From Megachile rotundata (Eukaryota; Arthropoda; Insecta; Hymenoptera; Megachilidae): a stretch of 64,000 nucleotides of DNA. The DNA lies in contig NC_134995.1 of the NCBI RefSeq assembly GCF_050947335.1, positions 7,788,501 to 7,852,500 of the forward strand, in the 5' to 3' direction. Each line of letters starts with the position of its first letter. Within the stretch, counting starts at the first letter, position 1. Under the pieces are notes generated by a model that saw only the letters and a list, made by a program, of their open reading frames with translations, had not been told where the DNA came from and did not search any database. A program made the position numbers and the translations under genes. This document shows positions 12,001-22,640 of this stretch, piece by piece.

Positions 12001-12460
12001 TGGAGGAATATTGACAAGGACGGGAAATTTAAATAATAGAATTCTAATGCATAATTCACTGAAGGAATTTTAAAATTGATTTCGTGGGAACGTTTTTAAT
12101 TCGGTTCACTTTAATGATTGTTATTTGTTCAACTTGTTTGAACTCATTTAATAATGTTTAAAATAATGTTTTTGTTAGACGTTGCTGAAATGTCGATGAA
12201 CAAATGTGTTTGAAATGCAAATGTGAACATGTGAGCTTGGTAAAAAATGTTTATTAAAATAAAGTTATGAAATAAAATTAAGTAGTTGATAAGAAAATGA
12301 AAATTTAAAGAAATGTTTACTAAAATAAAAGTGTACCTATGAAATAAAGGTAAAAATTATCAGAAATGTCTCGCAAAAAAAATATCTGTAAAATAAAATT
12401 CATAATAGAAAATAAAATAAAATAAAATACAATTGAAATTAAAATAAAATTAATAAAACT
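12001..12460. other. AT-rich tract
   Basis: A-rich with repeated AAATAAAAT words towards the end; no gene. Confidence 0.5.
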
Positions 12461-13060
12461 GATAGTACACATTAAAAATTCTAAAATATAATCTAAAGTA
12501 TTTTTGAAAATAAAAAAGCACCCCTAAAACAAAATTAACTAGCTAAAAAGGTGAAGACTAAAAGTTATTAGAACATCCCCCAAAAGCAGCTGAAAAATAA
12601 AATTAATTACCTGATAATAAACTTAAAATTCCAAATTATGATCTAAAGTATTTTCCAAACCAAAAAAACACACACCTAAAACAAAATTAACTGACTAAGA
12701 AACTGAAGACTAAGAATTATCAGAAACATCCCCCAAAAGTAGCTAAAAAATAAAATTAATTAGCTGATATTAAACTTAAAATTCCAAATTATGATCTAAA
12801 GTATTTTCCAAACCAAAAAAAACACCCCTAAAACAAAATTAACTGACTAAAAAATTGAAGACTAAGAATTATCAGAAACATCCCCCAAAAGTAGCTAACA
12901 AAAATTAGCTGATAACAAACTTAAAATTTCAAATTATCCAAAATAATAAAGCACCCCCAAAACAAAATTAACCGACCAAAAACTGAACACAAAAAATTAT
13001 CAGAACATCCCCCATAGCAAAAAAAAAATAAATTAGCAAAGAGCTCTAAAAAATAAAGAA
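12461..13060. repeat. A-rich tandem repeat, units of 145-152 bp
   Basis: About four units. The anchor AAACTTAAAATTCC recurs at 12620, 12772 and 12917, with a diverged form near 12468. Each unit carries ATCTAAAGTATTTT, a CACCCCTAAAACAAAATTAAC block and an ACATCCCCCAAAAG block. The last unit is shortened. Confidence 0.85.
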
Positions 13061-13550
13061 TCCCAAAAAAACTATCTAATAAAAAAATAAGTAGTATTAA
13101 GAAAATGTTTAAGGTCGATTAAGCAGAGAGAGAGAAAACAGAAAAAGAAGGTAAGAGCAGTACGAAATAGGAACGTTTCCCTTGTTTTCTCTAAAACTCT
13201 GGTCTCGTTTTCATTCAGTGGGTTAAGCATGTCCATTGCACGTGTTTACCAACCCTCCCTTCTTATCCTGACGCCAACCCCTTCTAAGAATTCTCGTCTG
13301 GTGCCAAGCGACGCACGTCCATGCACCTCTCGACATTCGCATAGCTAGTTTCTATTCTACACAACACAACACACTCGTTTTATGGCACAGTGTCGTTGAA
13401 CACCGCGGGCACGTATGTGCAGAGGTAAGTGGTCAGGTAAATACGGTTTTTGAAACTGCAGTCGACTAAATCTCGCTGACCGATCGTAAAGTACTTTCTC
13501 AAACATATTAAGGTTTTGGTTTTGGGACAATAGAACGTTTACGGGGTAGA
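13061..13550. other. Single-copy stretch containing an exon-like interval
   Basis: Non-repetitive. It contains the splice-signal pair described at 13219-13424. The minus-strand frame at 13357-13596 shows no domain. Confidence 0.4.
13219..13424 (+). other. Exon-like interval between consensus splice signals (candidate)
   Basis: On the plus strand, GTTTTCATTCAG ends at 13218 (pyrimidine tract plus CAG) and GCAGAG is followed by GTAAGTGG from 13425, a near-perfect donor. The 206-nt interval is not open throughout: one frame is blocked by TAA near 13288, another reads 46 codons to a TAG near 13352, the third stops at once. If it is a real exon it would be non-coding or untranslated. Chance matches of this quality are expected in pyrimidine-rich DNA of this length, so I rate it low. 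Confidence 0.15.
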
Positions 13551-14730
13551 GAGATGTTTGAGAGAGATTCACGAAAAATATAAATTTGGGGGGCATTTAG
13601 GGGGTAGAAAAATAGGAGTTTGGGAGATGACTTCACAATGGAGAAATATGAATTTAAGGGTCGTTTATAGGGGAAAGAAATATAAATTTAAGGGTTGTTT
13701 ACAGAATGGAAAAATGTTAGTTGACCACAGAGTAAAAAATAACAAATTTAAGGGACGTTAAGGGTAAAATTTGAGAGACGTTTAAAGGGTGGAAAAATAC
13801 AAGTTCAAGAGACTTTTCAGAGCAGAGAAATATAAGTGTAAGGGTTGTTTATAGGATAAAAAAATTCTAGTTTGCTACTGATGACAGAGTAAAAAATAAA
13901 AAATTTAAGGGTCGTTATGGGTTAAATTTAAGAGACGTTTGAAGGGTAAAAAAATACAAGTTTAAGAAACTTTTCTGAGCAGAGAAGTATAAGTTTAAGG
14001 GTTGTTAGGATAAAAAAATACAAGTCTAAGTGATGTTTATCGAGTGGAGAAATATAAGTGTAACGTTTACAGAATAAAAAATAAACAATTTGAGGGATGT
14101 TTACAGAGTAAAAAAATTTGAGGGACGTCAAGGGTAAAAAAAAAAATTGTGAGACGTTAAGGGTAAAAAAATAAAAAATTGGAAAGACGTTTACGGAGTA
14201 AAAAATAAACAATTAATGCGGCCTTCACAAAAATAAAAAAGTTCGGGAATGTTTTCAGAGTAGAGAAATATAAATTCAAGAGACATTTACAGAGCAAAAG
14301 AAATATAAATTTAAGGGCCTGTTTATAGGGCAGAAAAATGCAAGTTTATGTGACATTTACGGAGCAGTGAAATATTAGTTTGCAGAGTAGAGTAATATAA
14401 ATTTAAGTGATGTCTACAGAATGAAAAATTAAAGAATTTGAGCGACATTCATAGGGTAGAAAAATTCAAGTTTAAGGGACGTTTATAGGGTAGAGAAATA
14501 TTATTTTTCAGAGTAGAAATATATGAATTCAAGGGACGTTTACAGTGTAGAAGAATAGAAGTTTAAAAGGCGTTTGTAAAGGGAAGTACAAATTTAAGGG
14601 ACGTTTCCGGAGCAGAGGAATAGAAGTTTAAGGGATGTTTACGGGAAAGAAAAATACAAGTTTAAGGAACATTTACAGAGAAATATTAGGTTTCAGAACA
14701 GAGAAATATGAGTAAACACTTAGAGATATA
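13551..14730. repeat. Purine-rich degenerate minisatellite, about 34-45 bp units
   Basis: The motif AAGTTTAAGGGACGTTTA followed by an AGAGTAGAAAAATA-type stretch recurs some 25 to 30 times with many substitutions and indels. The C-rich strand carries frames such as 13928-14212 that are not genes. Confidence 0.82.
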
Positions 14731-14935
14731 TATAAGTGTATGTACAACTTCAAAGTTACACGATGTGATACAAGATTAATATAATATTTATTGAATTCCT
14801 AGATTCCTTGCAAGTAGCAATCACCTCAATTCTCAATTTCTTCATTTCCGAAATTCATAAATTCTCAAATTTATGTTTAAATCTTTCAATTTTGAATTTT
14901 GTCAATTTTTAAAATAGCCAATCGAACAAATAATT
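14731..14935. other. Short AT-rich spacer
   Basis: Links two arrays; CAATTTCTTC and CAAATTT words suggest a decayed edge of the next array. Confidence 0.45.
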
Positions 14936-15365
14936 AAAGTTCCTATTATGAAAATTATTAAATTTCAAAAATTCCAAATTTGAAATTAACTAGACTCCAA
15001 AAATTCCAAATTTGGAAATTACCAGGCACCAAAAGTCCCAAATTTGAAAGTTACTAGATTCCAAAAGTCCCAAATCTGGAAATTACCAAATTCCAAAGGT
15101 CCCAAATTTGAAAGTTACTAGATTCCAAAAGTCCCAAATCTAGATACTGCCAAATTCCAAAGGTCCCAAATTTGAAAGTTACTAGATTCCAAAAGTCCCC
15201 AATTAGAAAATGACCAAATCTTAAAAATTCCAAAATTGAAAATAACCAAATTCCAAAAGGCCACAGATTCGAAAATTACCAAATTTCAAACACTCCAAAC
15301 TTAACATTTACCAGATTTCAAAAGTACCCAATTCGAAAATAACCAAGTATCAAAACTTCGCAAAT
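14936..15365. repeat. 32-bp minisatellite with 64-bp dimers
   Basis: Units of 32 bp begin ATTCCAAAAGTCCCAAAT; alternate units end GAAAGTTACTAG or GAAATTACCAA, giving a 64-bp dimer that is clearest at 15045-15200. It degrades on both sides. Confidence 0.88.
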
Positions 15366-15950
15366 AAGACAGTCTATCTTTCAATAAATATCCTCCAGTC
15401 AATAAGCAATTAACGAGCATCGTTAAGAACAGAAAAACTTGCTATTACTGTATCTGCACAGAATATCCACTTGCAAGGATCACGAAGACATTTCCTGGTA
15501 TCATTACTTCGCTAATTATTATCAGAATCAGGTCGATCATCGAATCGTAAAGAATTATTCTCGACATTCTCTGTCTTCAAGTTTTTCTACAATTCAACAA
15601 TCGTCTTACAATTCTCTCAGACGGATTTCGTGCTCGTTTTCTCGTTGTAAACGTAAAATCAACACCAGAAATTTCAGCTTCGGCAGCGGCGCTTTTATAA
15701 AGTGTCTAGATTCTACAATCTACATTCATTGCCAGAGAGAAACACCGTCCAAAGCGGATTACCTGGCCAGATTCAAGCAACATTCAGGATAATTAGCGCA
15801 AACGAGCATACCAGTATAATATTCAAGATACTTGTATTCTTACAGATTAAATACTTCTGTCGATTGTATACTATCCAAATTTTCGAGAACCAAGTTCATT
15901 CTTGATGCATGTAGAACATTAGGATGAATTAACGCTTTACTGACATGTTG
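15366..15950. other. Single-copy stretch, no confident gene
   Basis: Contains a 117-codon plus-strand frame (15439-15792) with no motif that I recognise and no clear start or splice context, plus an overlapping one at 15702-15905. I regard both as chance frames in less AT-rich DNA. The stretch ends at the TA used by element copy 2. Confidence 0.35.
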
Positions 15951-15952
15951 TA

Positions 15953-16791
15953 CAGGGTGTCTCGCAATTAGTGTAGGTCCTTGAAATGGGGGGTATTTGA
16001 CGTGATTCTGAATAAGATTTCCCTTTGCAAAAATGGGGTTTGAAGCTTCGTTTTTGAATTATTAAGGAAAAGCACGGACGCGTAGAAACAGGGGGAGTAG
16101 AGAATATAACGCGTGGAATTACGACGCGTGGAAATAGGGGCCGTAGGGAATATAACACGTAGAATTACGCCGCGTGGAGATTCAACGCATGGAAATACGA
16201 GGCGTAGGGAATATAACGCGTGGAATTACGCCGCGTGGAGATTCAACGCGTGGAGATACGGGGCGTGGAGATTCAACGCGTGGAAATACGGGGCGTAGGG
16301 AATATAACGCGTAGAGATTCAACGCGTGGAAATACGGGGCGTGGAGATTCAACGCGTGGAAATACGGGGCGTGGAGATTCAACGCGTGGAAATACGGGGC
16401 GTAGGGAATATAACGCGTGGAGATTCAACGCGTGGAGATTCAACGCGTGGAGATACGGGGCGTGGAGATTCAACGCGTGGAAATACGGGGCGTAGGGAAT
16501 ATAACGCGTAGAGATTCAACGCGTGGAAATACGGGGCGTGGAGATTCAACGCGTGGAAATACGGGGCGTAGGGAATCAGAGCGCCAGGATTACGCATGCG
16601 CCGACGCGAGAGCGACAGCTTCGAGCCTATTGGCTGAGCGCGCGTAATCCTCGCGCTCTGATTGGTCCGTGTTTTTCCTTAATAATTCCAAAACGAAGCT
16701 TCAAACCCCATTTTTGCAAAGGGAAATCTTATTCAGAATCACGTCAGCTACCCCTCATTTCAGGGACCTACACTAATTGTGAGACACCCTG
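15953..16791 (-). mobile_element. TA-flanked inverted-repeat element, copy 2 (inverted), with minisatellite
   Basis: Same family as the element at 1976, inserted in the opposite orientation, 839 bp. Termini CAGGGTGTCTCGC at 15953 and GAGACACCCTG ending at 16791, with TA at 15951-15952 and 16792-16793. The minisatellite follows the left arm directly (from about 16079). The CG-rich subterminal segment lies on the right (16571-16668), ending CTCGCGCTCTGATTGGTCCG, before the right arm. The minisatellite has the same two junctions as copy 1. No transposase. Confidence 0.87.
16079..16573 (-). repeat. GC-rich 15-bp minisatellite inside element copy 2
   Basis: Reverse complement of the copy 1 minisatellite. 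The dominant 30-31 bp super-unit alternates GGAGATTCAACGCGT with GGAAATACGGGGCGT, and a GGGAATATAACGCGT variant recurs about every 90-120 bp. Units are more uniform here than in copy 1, suggesting recent homogenisation. Frames on both strands (for example 16220-16495) come from the 15-bp period. Confidence 0.9.
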
Positions 16792-16793
16792 TA

Positions 16794-17420
16794 TTATGTC
16801 TAAATTTAAGTTAATACTTGAAAAATTTTGTTGTAATCGAATGCGAAATCATCGATAATGTGGATCAATGACCTTCTGACGATTCCAGTAGTGCAATTCC
16901 GGTCGTTCGAGAGAAACGGTTGCGTAGCCTGGTAAATCAATAAACGACGGTACTTAGGAAAGACTTGCGGAAGTTTCGCGGAATATTGACACAGACGCAG
17001 ATATATAAATTTATGCCCGAGCCACGGGATTTGTCGTTAACCGAGCGAACATTTTAAGCCATCCCGATGGCCTCGTAAATCCCTGTAACCGTTAATAAAG
17101 TTCTGTTTGAAACGGCGCTCGGGTCAATGCAGCCCGATAATACGAAATTCATTATATCGCACAAAAGAACGACCAAACAATGAAGGAGATAATGTTGAAC
17201 GAGCGCCGATCGGAGGATTTCTAGTAATTATGCAGAATAACGAAACCAACAATGATTTCAATTATATTACGTTTATTCTGTCAAGGTTATTTCTGCAATT
17301 TTTTTCGTGCGTCTCTAATGTGTAGGAAAACGTTATGCATGAATTAATGTGTGCAAATTTAAGATTTGAATATAGAGGTTTATATGTTCAAGTTTGTTAA
17401 ATATTTTCGCAAATATAATT
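16794..17420. other. Single-copy stretch, no gene seen
   Basis: Non-repetitive. A 72-codon plus-strand frame (17107-17325) has no recognisable domain. Confidence 0.4.
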
Positions 17421-18170
17421 TCCTAATTTTCCACATTTCTGAATTTTTTAATTTCCCGAATCTTCGGCATTTTTCAAATTTCCTATATTTTCAAAATACC
17501 TAGTTTCTCAAATTTCTAAATATCCAAAATTTTACAGATTTCTAAATTCTCGAATCTTCAAAATCTCCAGATTCCCGAAATTCTCAGGTCTCCAAATTCC
17601 CAAAATTCCCTAGTATCCCCAAAGTCTTCAAATTCTCAAGATTTTCGAATCTCCAAATTCCCCCAATCCCCTAGAGTCCAAAGAATTCCTTCATTCCGTA
17701 AATTCTCAAATTTCCAAATTCCCAAAGTTCCCTAGATTTCGCAAAGTCCAAAAATCCCGAAGATTCCACAAACTCTCCAATCTCAAAATTCCTTAGATTC
17801 CAAAAATACCACAGTTTTACGAAATTCTCTAGGCCTACAAAATTTCCTATATTCGCATAATCCCCAGGATCTACAAAATCCTCTATGTTCGCATAATCCC
17901 CAAGATCTACAAAATTCCCTAGATTCACAAAATTCCTTAAACTCTCAAACTTCCATAATTCTTCAAAATTCCCTAGATTTACCAAAGTACCCAATTCTCC
18001 GGATCTCTCAAAATTCTCCAATCTGAAAATTCCCTAGATTCCTCAAACTCCGAATATCCCTCAAATTCCTTAGATTTCCTAAATTTTCAAATCTCCCAAT
18101 TGAAAAATTCTCCAACTAGAAAATTTTACGAATTAAAAAACCTCCACCTCAAAGAATTATTAAATTCGAA
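17421..18170. repeat. Decayed AATT-octamer array, pyrimidine strand up
   Basis: CAAATTCC, CAAAATTC, CTCAAATT and TCCCTAGATT words recur at about 8 and 16 bp spacing; a 20-30 bp unit with CCCTAGATTC is visible at 17660-18050. The minus-strand frame at 17671-18021 (repeats of NLGNFVDLGDY type) is a repeat artefact. Confidence 0.75.
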
Positions 18171-19105
18171 AATTCACTAAAATAAACAATGATGTTATGG
18201 TACTAGTATAGTTTTCTCTAGATTGTCATTTTCTGTGCAGAAACATAACAGATACAGTATACCTGTGTACGCTCGAACGCTCACTATTTAGAGAGTTCAA
18301 TAAGTGACAGCTAACTATTTAGCAACGATTTGCTGTCATGCTTACTCGGTGAATGAGCGATCGTTGATATTACGTTCATTCACGTTTTCGCATTGTGTGC
18401 TTTCTCATAATACGTTAAATCGATTTGTGTTCACTCACGAAATGCCTGCTTCAATTCAGGATATTGCTTCTTTCGATCCGACACTTACCTGAAACAAAAG
18501 AGAAAGAATTAATACGATGAAAACTTGCTTTTTTGTATATTTTAGAAATATAAAAAACTAGAGGTGAATGTCAATAATTTTGTGTACCAAAGCAAAGTTT
18601 AACCCAGGTAATTACATAATGCAACCAAAAGAATGTCGCAAACTCGTTCAAATTTAAAATAATATTTCCGCACAGACGAAAAGCAAACAATAAAAATCGC
18701 GGGGTAATTAAATTACTGGAGGAAATCGTTCTTCAAAATTTTTCACGTGTATTGTGCTTGCGCCGTGCGAACAAAAGGCACAGAAATTATTCTGGCAATA
18801 AATCGACTGACAAAATGGAAGTCTATGGAAAAAATAACTGGTAATTTTCGGTGAGAATTTACCGTGAAAATTGCCCTCAGTGTTATTAAAAAGATCAAAT
18901 AGTGTGTTCGGTCTTTGCAAAGATTTAGTTCAGTGATTTGAAAGTTTCGGGTGACAGTGCGCGCAATAACGTTCAGCTTTTATTGCGTTTATTTTCAAAA
19001 TTCATTTCTGATAAAACAATCGGATTAAGTAAATATTGGAACTGCACGGACTAAACTAGTGTACCTTTTATATTACCAATAAAACTGCTATTTATTTTAT
19101 TGGAA
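18171..19105. other. Single-copy stretch containing a recursive-splice-like site
   Basis: Not repetitive. Frames at 18304-18492 (plus) and 18708-18920 (minus) are short and unrecognised. The notable element is the minus-strand splice signal at 18483-18506, listed separately. Confidence 0.45.
18483..18506 (-). promoter_or_regulatory. Recursive splice site (ratchet point) candidate
   Basis: On the minus strand a tract of pyrimidines ends in TTTTGTTTCAG and is followed with no gap by GTAAGT (junction between 18489 and 18488). A TATTAAT-like sequence lies just upstream and could serve as branch point. This juxtaposition of a strong 3' splice site and a perfect donor is the defining form of zero-length ratchet points known from long Drosophila introns. 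If real, it means that a minus-strand gene has a long intron here. By rough expectation a 9-mer CAGGTAAGT should occur about once per 130 kb per strand in random sequence, and the pyrimidine tract makes it rarer, but chance cannot be excluded. Confidence 0.4.
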
Positions 19106-19109
19106 AAAT

Positions 19110-19910
19110 GTTTGGTTTTCCTTTTTATGCATTGGATATCTCACGTACGATTGCTTTTCGCAAACTGATTTTTCTGTTTTCTTTGTTTTTATTCTTTTTT
19201 TACTTTCTTTTTGATTCACTTTGTTTTTTGGTTTGTTTGATTTTTTGTCCTTTCAGGTTTCTTTTTGATTTTTGTTAGTTTTACTGTTTTCTTTGATTTA
19301 GGTACTTTTTTATTTTCTACTTAATTTAGTTTATTATTTTTGTTTTAATTTACTTTGTTTAAAATCTGTTTCATTTAGTTATTTCTTTTTTTTTTTAATT
19401 TTATATTCTCTTTTATATTTTTTGTTTAATTTATTTACATTCCTATTTTCTTTAATTTAGCCTTTTTTTATTTTCATTAATTTAATTATTTTCTTATTAT
19501 TTTTAGTTCACATACTTTTGGTATATTTTCTTCTTAATTTATTTACATTATTATTTTCTTTAATTTAGCCTTTTTTTTATTTTCATTAATTTAATTATTT
19601 TCTTATTACTTTTAGTTCACATACTTTTGGTATATTTTCTTCTTAATTTATTTACATTATTATTTTCTTTAATTTAGTCATTTTCTTATTTTCGTTAATT
19701 TAGTTATTTTCTTATTATTTTTAGTTCACATACTTTTGCTATATTTTCTTTTCAATTTATTTACATTCTTATTTTCTTTAATTTAGTCATTTTCTTATTT
19801 TCATTAATTTAATTATTTTCTTGTTATTTTTAATTTACATACTATTGCTATATTTCTTTTAAATTTATTTACATTCCTATTTTCTTTAATTTAGCCATTT
19901 CCGAACAAAA
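19110..19910. repeat. T-rich tract with 110-bp tandem repeat
   Basis: The plus strand is very T-rich. From about 19425 the anchor TTTATTTACAT recurs at about 19427, 19538, 19648, 19757 and 19863, a period near 110 bp. Each unit contains TTCTTTAATTTAGCC, TTTTCATTAATTTAATTATT and AGTTCACATACTTTTG. The first 300 bp are simpler T-rich sequence. Confidence 0.8.
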
Positions 19911-20400
19911 TTCGTTGATTAATGTATAAATCGTTGAAAGTCTCCGTTTCCTGGCTCGTCGCATCTCCACGAATCATAACATCCGACAACGCGACGAATT
20001 AACATTTCAACAACGACAACCACCAACAAAACGGTAGCGTGGTATTGTTTTAATGAATAAACATCGGGCCGGGTCGAAATCTGCGTTGCGAATGTCGGCG
20101 CATGCGAATGAAAGAGTATCCACGCACGCTTGCATCGCTCGTGTCTCGTGAAACCGTATAATTCTTGATCGTTATCATGCTAATTATTTTTCGCGATGAA
20201 TACCTTTTATTTCCCGTTGAATCGAGAATCTCTTTCCCGACAAAACAGGGAATAAACGGGAATTGTTGTTCTCGTTACACTTTTCCTTTCTTTTTTTTAA
20301 TCTTTATTCTCTCTTTACTCTTAACCCTTGATTTTCTAATTTTACCAAAAGTTATCAACTAATAAAATATCTTGAAAGCGGTTGATTCAAATCAAAACGA
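19911..20400. other. Single-copy stretch, no gene seen
   Basis: Composition is more balanced than in the neighbours (19930-20170). No frame of note apart from 20165-20362, which is unrecognised. Confidence 0.4.
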
Positions 20401-21360
20401 ACAGATGACGCTATTGTGTATTTGATTGATACATGGCATATGTGCTACACTACTCATTGCAGGTTTCCTACATTTTGTATATAATTTATAAGATTAAAAC
20501 TGGTATGTTGCATTTATACAACTAGATGCATTTAAGGGTTAAAATTCTGTTACATTATTATATAAATTATTGCGTGATTATTTTCTTCATAATTTATTCT
20601 AAATTCAATATATAATTTGTACATTTGGTATTTTTATTTTGTTCGACCAACTTTTTTGGTTTTTATCAATATTGTTATAATTTATTTCTGCCTTTCTCAT
20701 TTTTTAAATATGAAATTTTTATATTTCAACTATAATTCATTTACAATAACGTGAACATCTATGTGCCTTAAAATGCACCCATATTTTCTAATTTTTCAAA
20801 AATATTTTTGTCTTCAATTAAAAATAATAAAAGAAACTTTTTGATCTCATAAAATTAATTTTAACGCAAGATTTATTTTCAATAAAAATTTCTTAAATGA
20901 ACTAAACTGTAAACTGCGATATGTAACCTGTTTTTTGAATCTGACATAGAGAAAATTTGATTCGCGTCTACACACGATCGAGCAATTTTTCCTAAATTTC
21001 TATAAAATTTAATAAACGCTGAAAAAGTTCCGAACGGTAGTTTAATCAATATTCGTAGCAGTAGTTGAGCTAAAATACTTTTTCTTTAGGTAGTTTAAGA
21101 ACACTCTTCGCGAGACCGTTCGAGGCATTTTAAAACCCGTGAATATTTACTCTAAATAGAAAATCTCGGCCAAGAAGAAAACGCCAGATGGTCGAGAAGG
21201 AAAGCGTATAAAAGTTGCTTCACCGACAAGATAAAAAGGAAGATTTCGTATCTCGTCAAAATAGAAGTAATGTGGACTAATGTAAGCTGGCCCCCTTTCG
21301 CTGATGAAAATTTACGGGTTACGTACACTCTGGTGTAACGATGGTTTCTCTTTGACAACG
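20401..21360. other. AT-rich single-copy stretch
   Basis: No array and no recognisable frame; the last 250 bp are less AT-rich. Nothing can be named. Confidence 0.4.
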
Positions 21361-22040
21361 AGATATTTTTCAATTCTTCAATTCTTTAATTCTTCAATTC
21401 TTCAATTCTTCAATTTTTCAATTTTTCAGTTTTTCAATTATTCCATTTCCCAATTTTTCAACTTTTCTATTCTTCAATTTTTCAATTCTTCAATTATTCA
21501 ATCTTTTAATTATTCAATTATTCAATTTTTCAATTATTCAATTCTTCCATTCTCCGATTTTTCAGTTTGTCAATTCTTGTATTTTCCAAATTTTCAATTC
21601 CACAATTCTTCGATTTTTCAATTTTTCAATTCTTGTATTTTCCAAATTTTCAATTCCACAATTCTTCAATTTTTCAATTTATCCATTTATCAATTTTTCA
21701 ATTCCTAGATTTTACAATTCTGCAATTCTTTAATTTCTTATTTTTTCAATTTTTCAATTTCTTATTTTTTCAATTATTCAATTCAGCGATTTTTCAATTA
21801 TTCAATTATTCAATTTTTCAATTTGTCAGTTTGCCAATTGTTCAATTCTTCAATTTTTCAATTCTTCAATTCTTCGATTTTTCAATTTTTCAATTCATCC
21901 ATTTATCAATTTTTCAATTCTTAGGTTTCTCAATTCTTAGATTTTACAATTCTTCAATTTCTTATTTTTTCAATTCTTCAATTCATCGATTTTTCAATTT
22001 CTCAATACTTCAATTTTTCCCTCAAAACGCTTCAAAGTCC
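21361..22040. repeat. Octamer array of CAATTCTT type
   Basis: Nearly pure 8-bp repetition of CAATTCTT, CAATTTTT and CAATTATT on the plus strand. Larger duplications are visible, for instance TTCTTGTATTTTCC at about 21572 and again near 21631, and a TTCATCCATTTATCAATTTT module near 21892. Phenylalanine-rich plus-strand frames (21304-21708, 21567-22133) arise only from the repeat. Confidence 0.9.
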
Positions 22041-22640
22041 CTAAAAATCCATATAAACCCAAAAAATTCTTTGAAATCAGTCAAAGTCTCCACAAACCCT
22101 AAAAGCTCTTTTGAAATTCTCAAAAACGTCTAAAGATCAATTAATAAAAAGCTCCTCCCTCTTTGATCATGATATTTGATGAACGGCATATTTGTCGTGG
22201 ACTGTACAGACGAAATTCCATCAAAGCGACCGACTAACCAGGGATTTTTCGTGATGCAAAACTCCAGGGGAGGAGAAATTAAGTCCAGCACGACCACAAC
22301 GGCATACGAAATTAAAAGGGAACACTCGGTTTCGTATTTCGCGAGGAACACCTGCTCCATAAAAGAATTTGGCAAATCTAACGAAATAAAATCTCGGTTA
22401 AAGCTGCGGTCCACCGAAAACGTGCGCGCTTTTCATTCGGACACCACTGAAGGAATATTAAATATTTCGACGGAATGAATTGAAATTTGAAATTCATAGG
22501 TTTACGGGATCTCTTTTTACTTCCAGGAAATCCGTGCATTCGCATTTCGCGAATTTTGGTAAGCGGGGATTTGTCGAAGGAAGTTATTTTTGATGGGTAC
22601 TCGGTTTTAAGATATTATTTTATGGTATTGATATTTGATG
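22041..22640. other. Single-copy stretch, no confident gene
   Basis: Two opposite frames of 94 and 100 codons (22130-22414 minus, 22176-22478 plus) cover the same bases; neither has a recognisable domain. An acceptor-like CTTTTTACTTCCAG ending at 22526 and a TTTTG/GTAAGC donor at 22558 bracket 32 nt on the plus strand, most likely by chance. Confidence 0.35.

Noticed and set aside
21304..22133. Phenylalanine-rich frames resembling membrane proteins
   Set aside because: They are direct translations of the CAATTCTT octamer array; hydrophobicity follows from TTC/TTT codons.
22527..22558. 32-nt plus-strand exon-like interval
   Set aside because: Good acceptor but a weaker donor (TTG/GTAAGC), length not a multiple of three, no partner signals; most likely chance.
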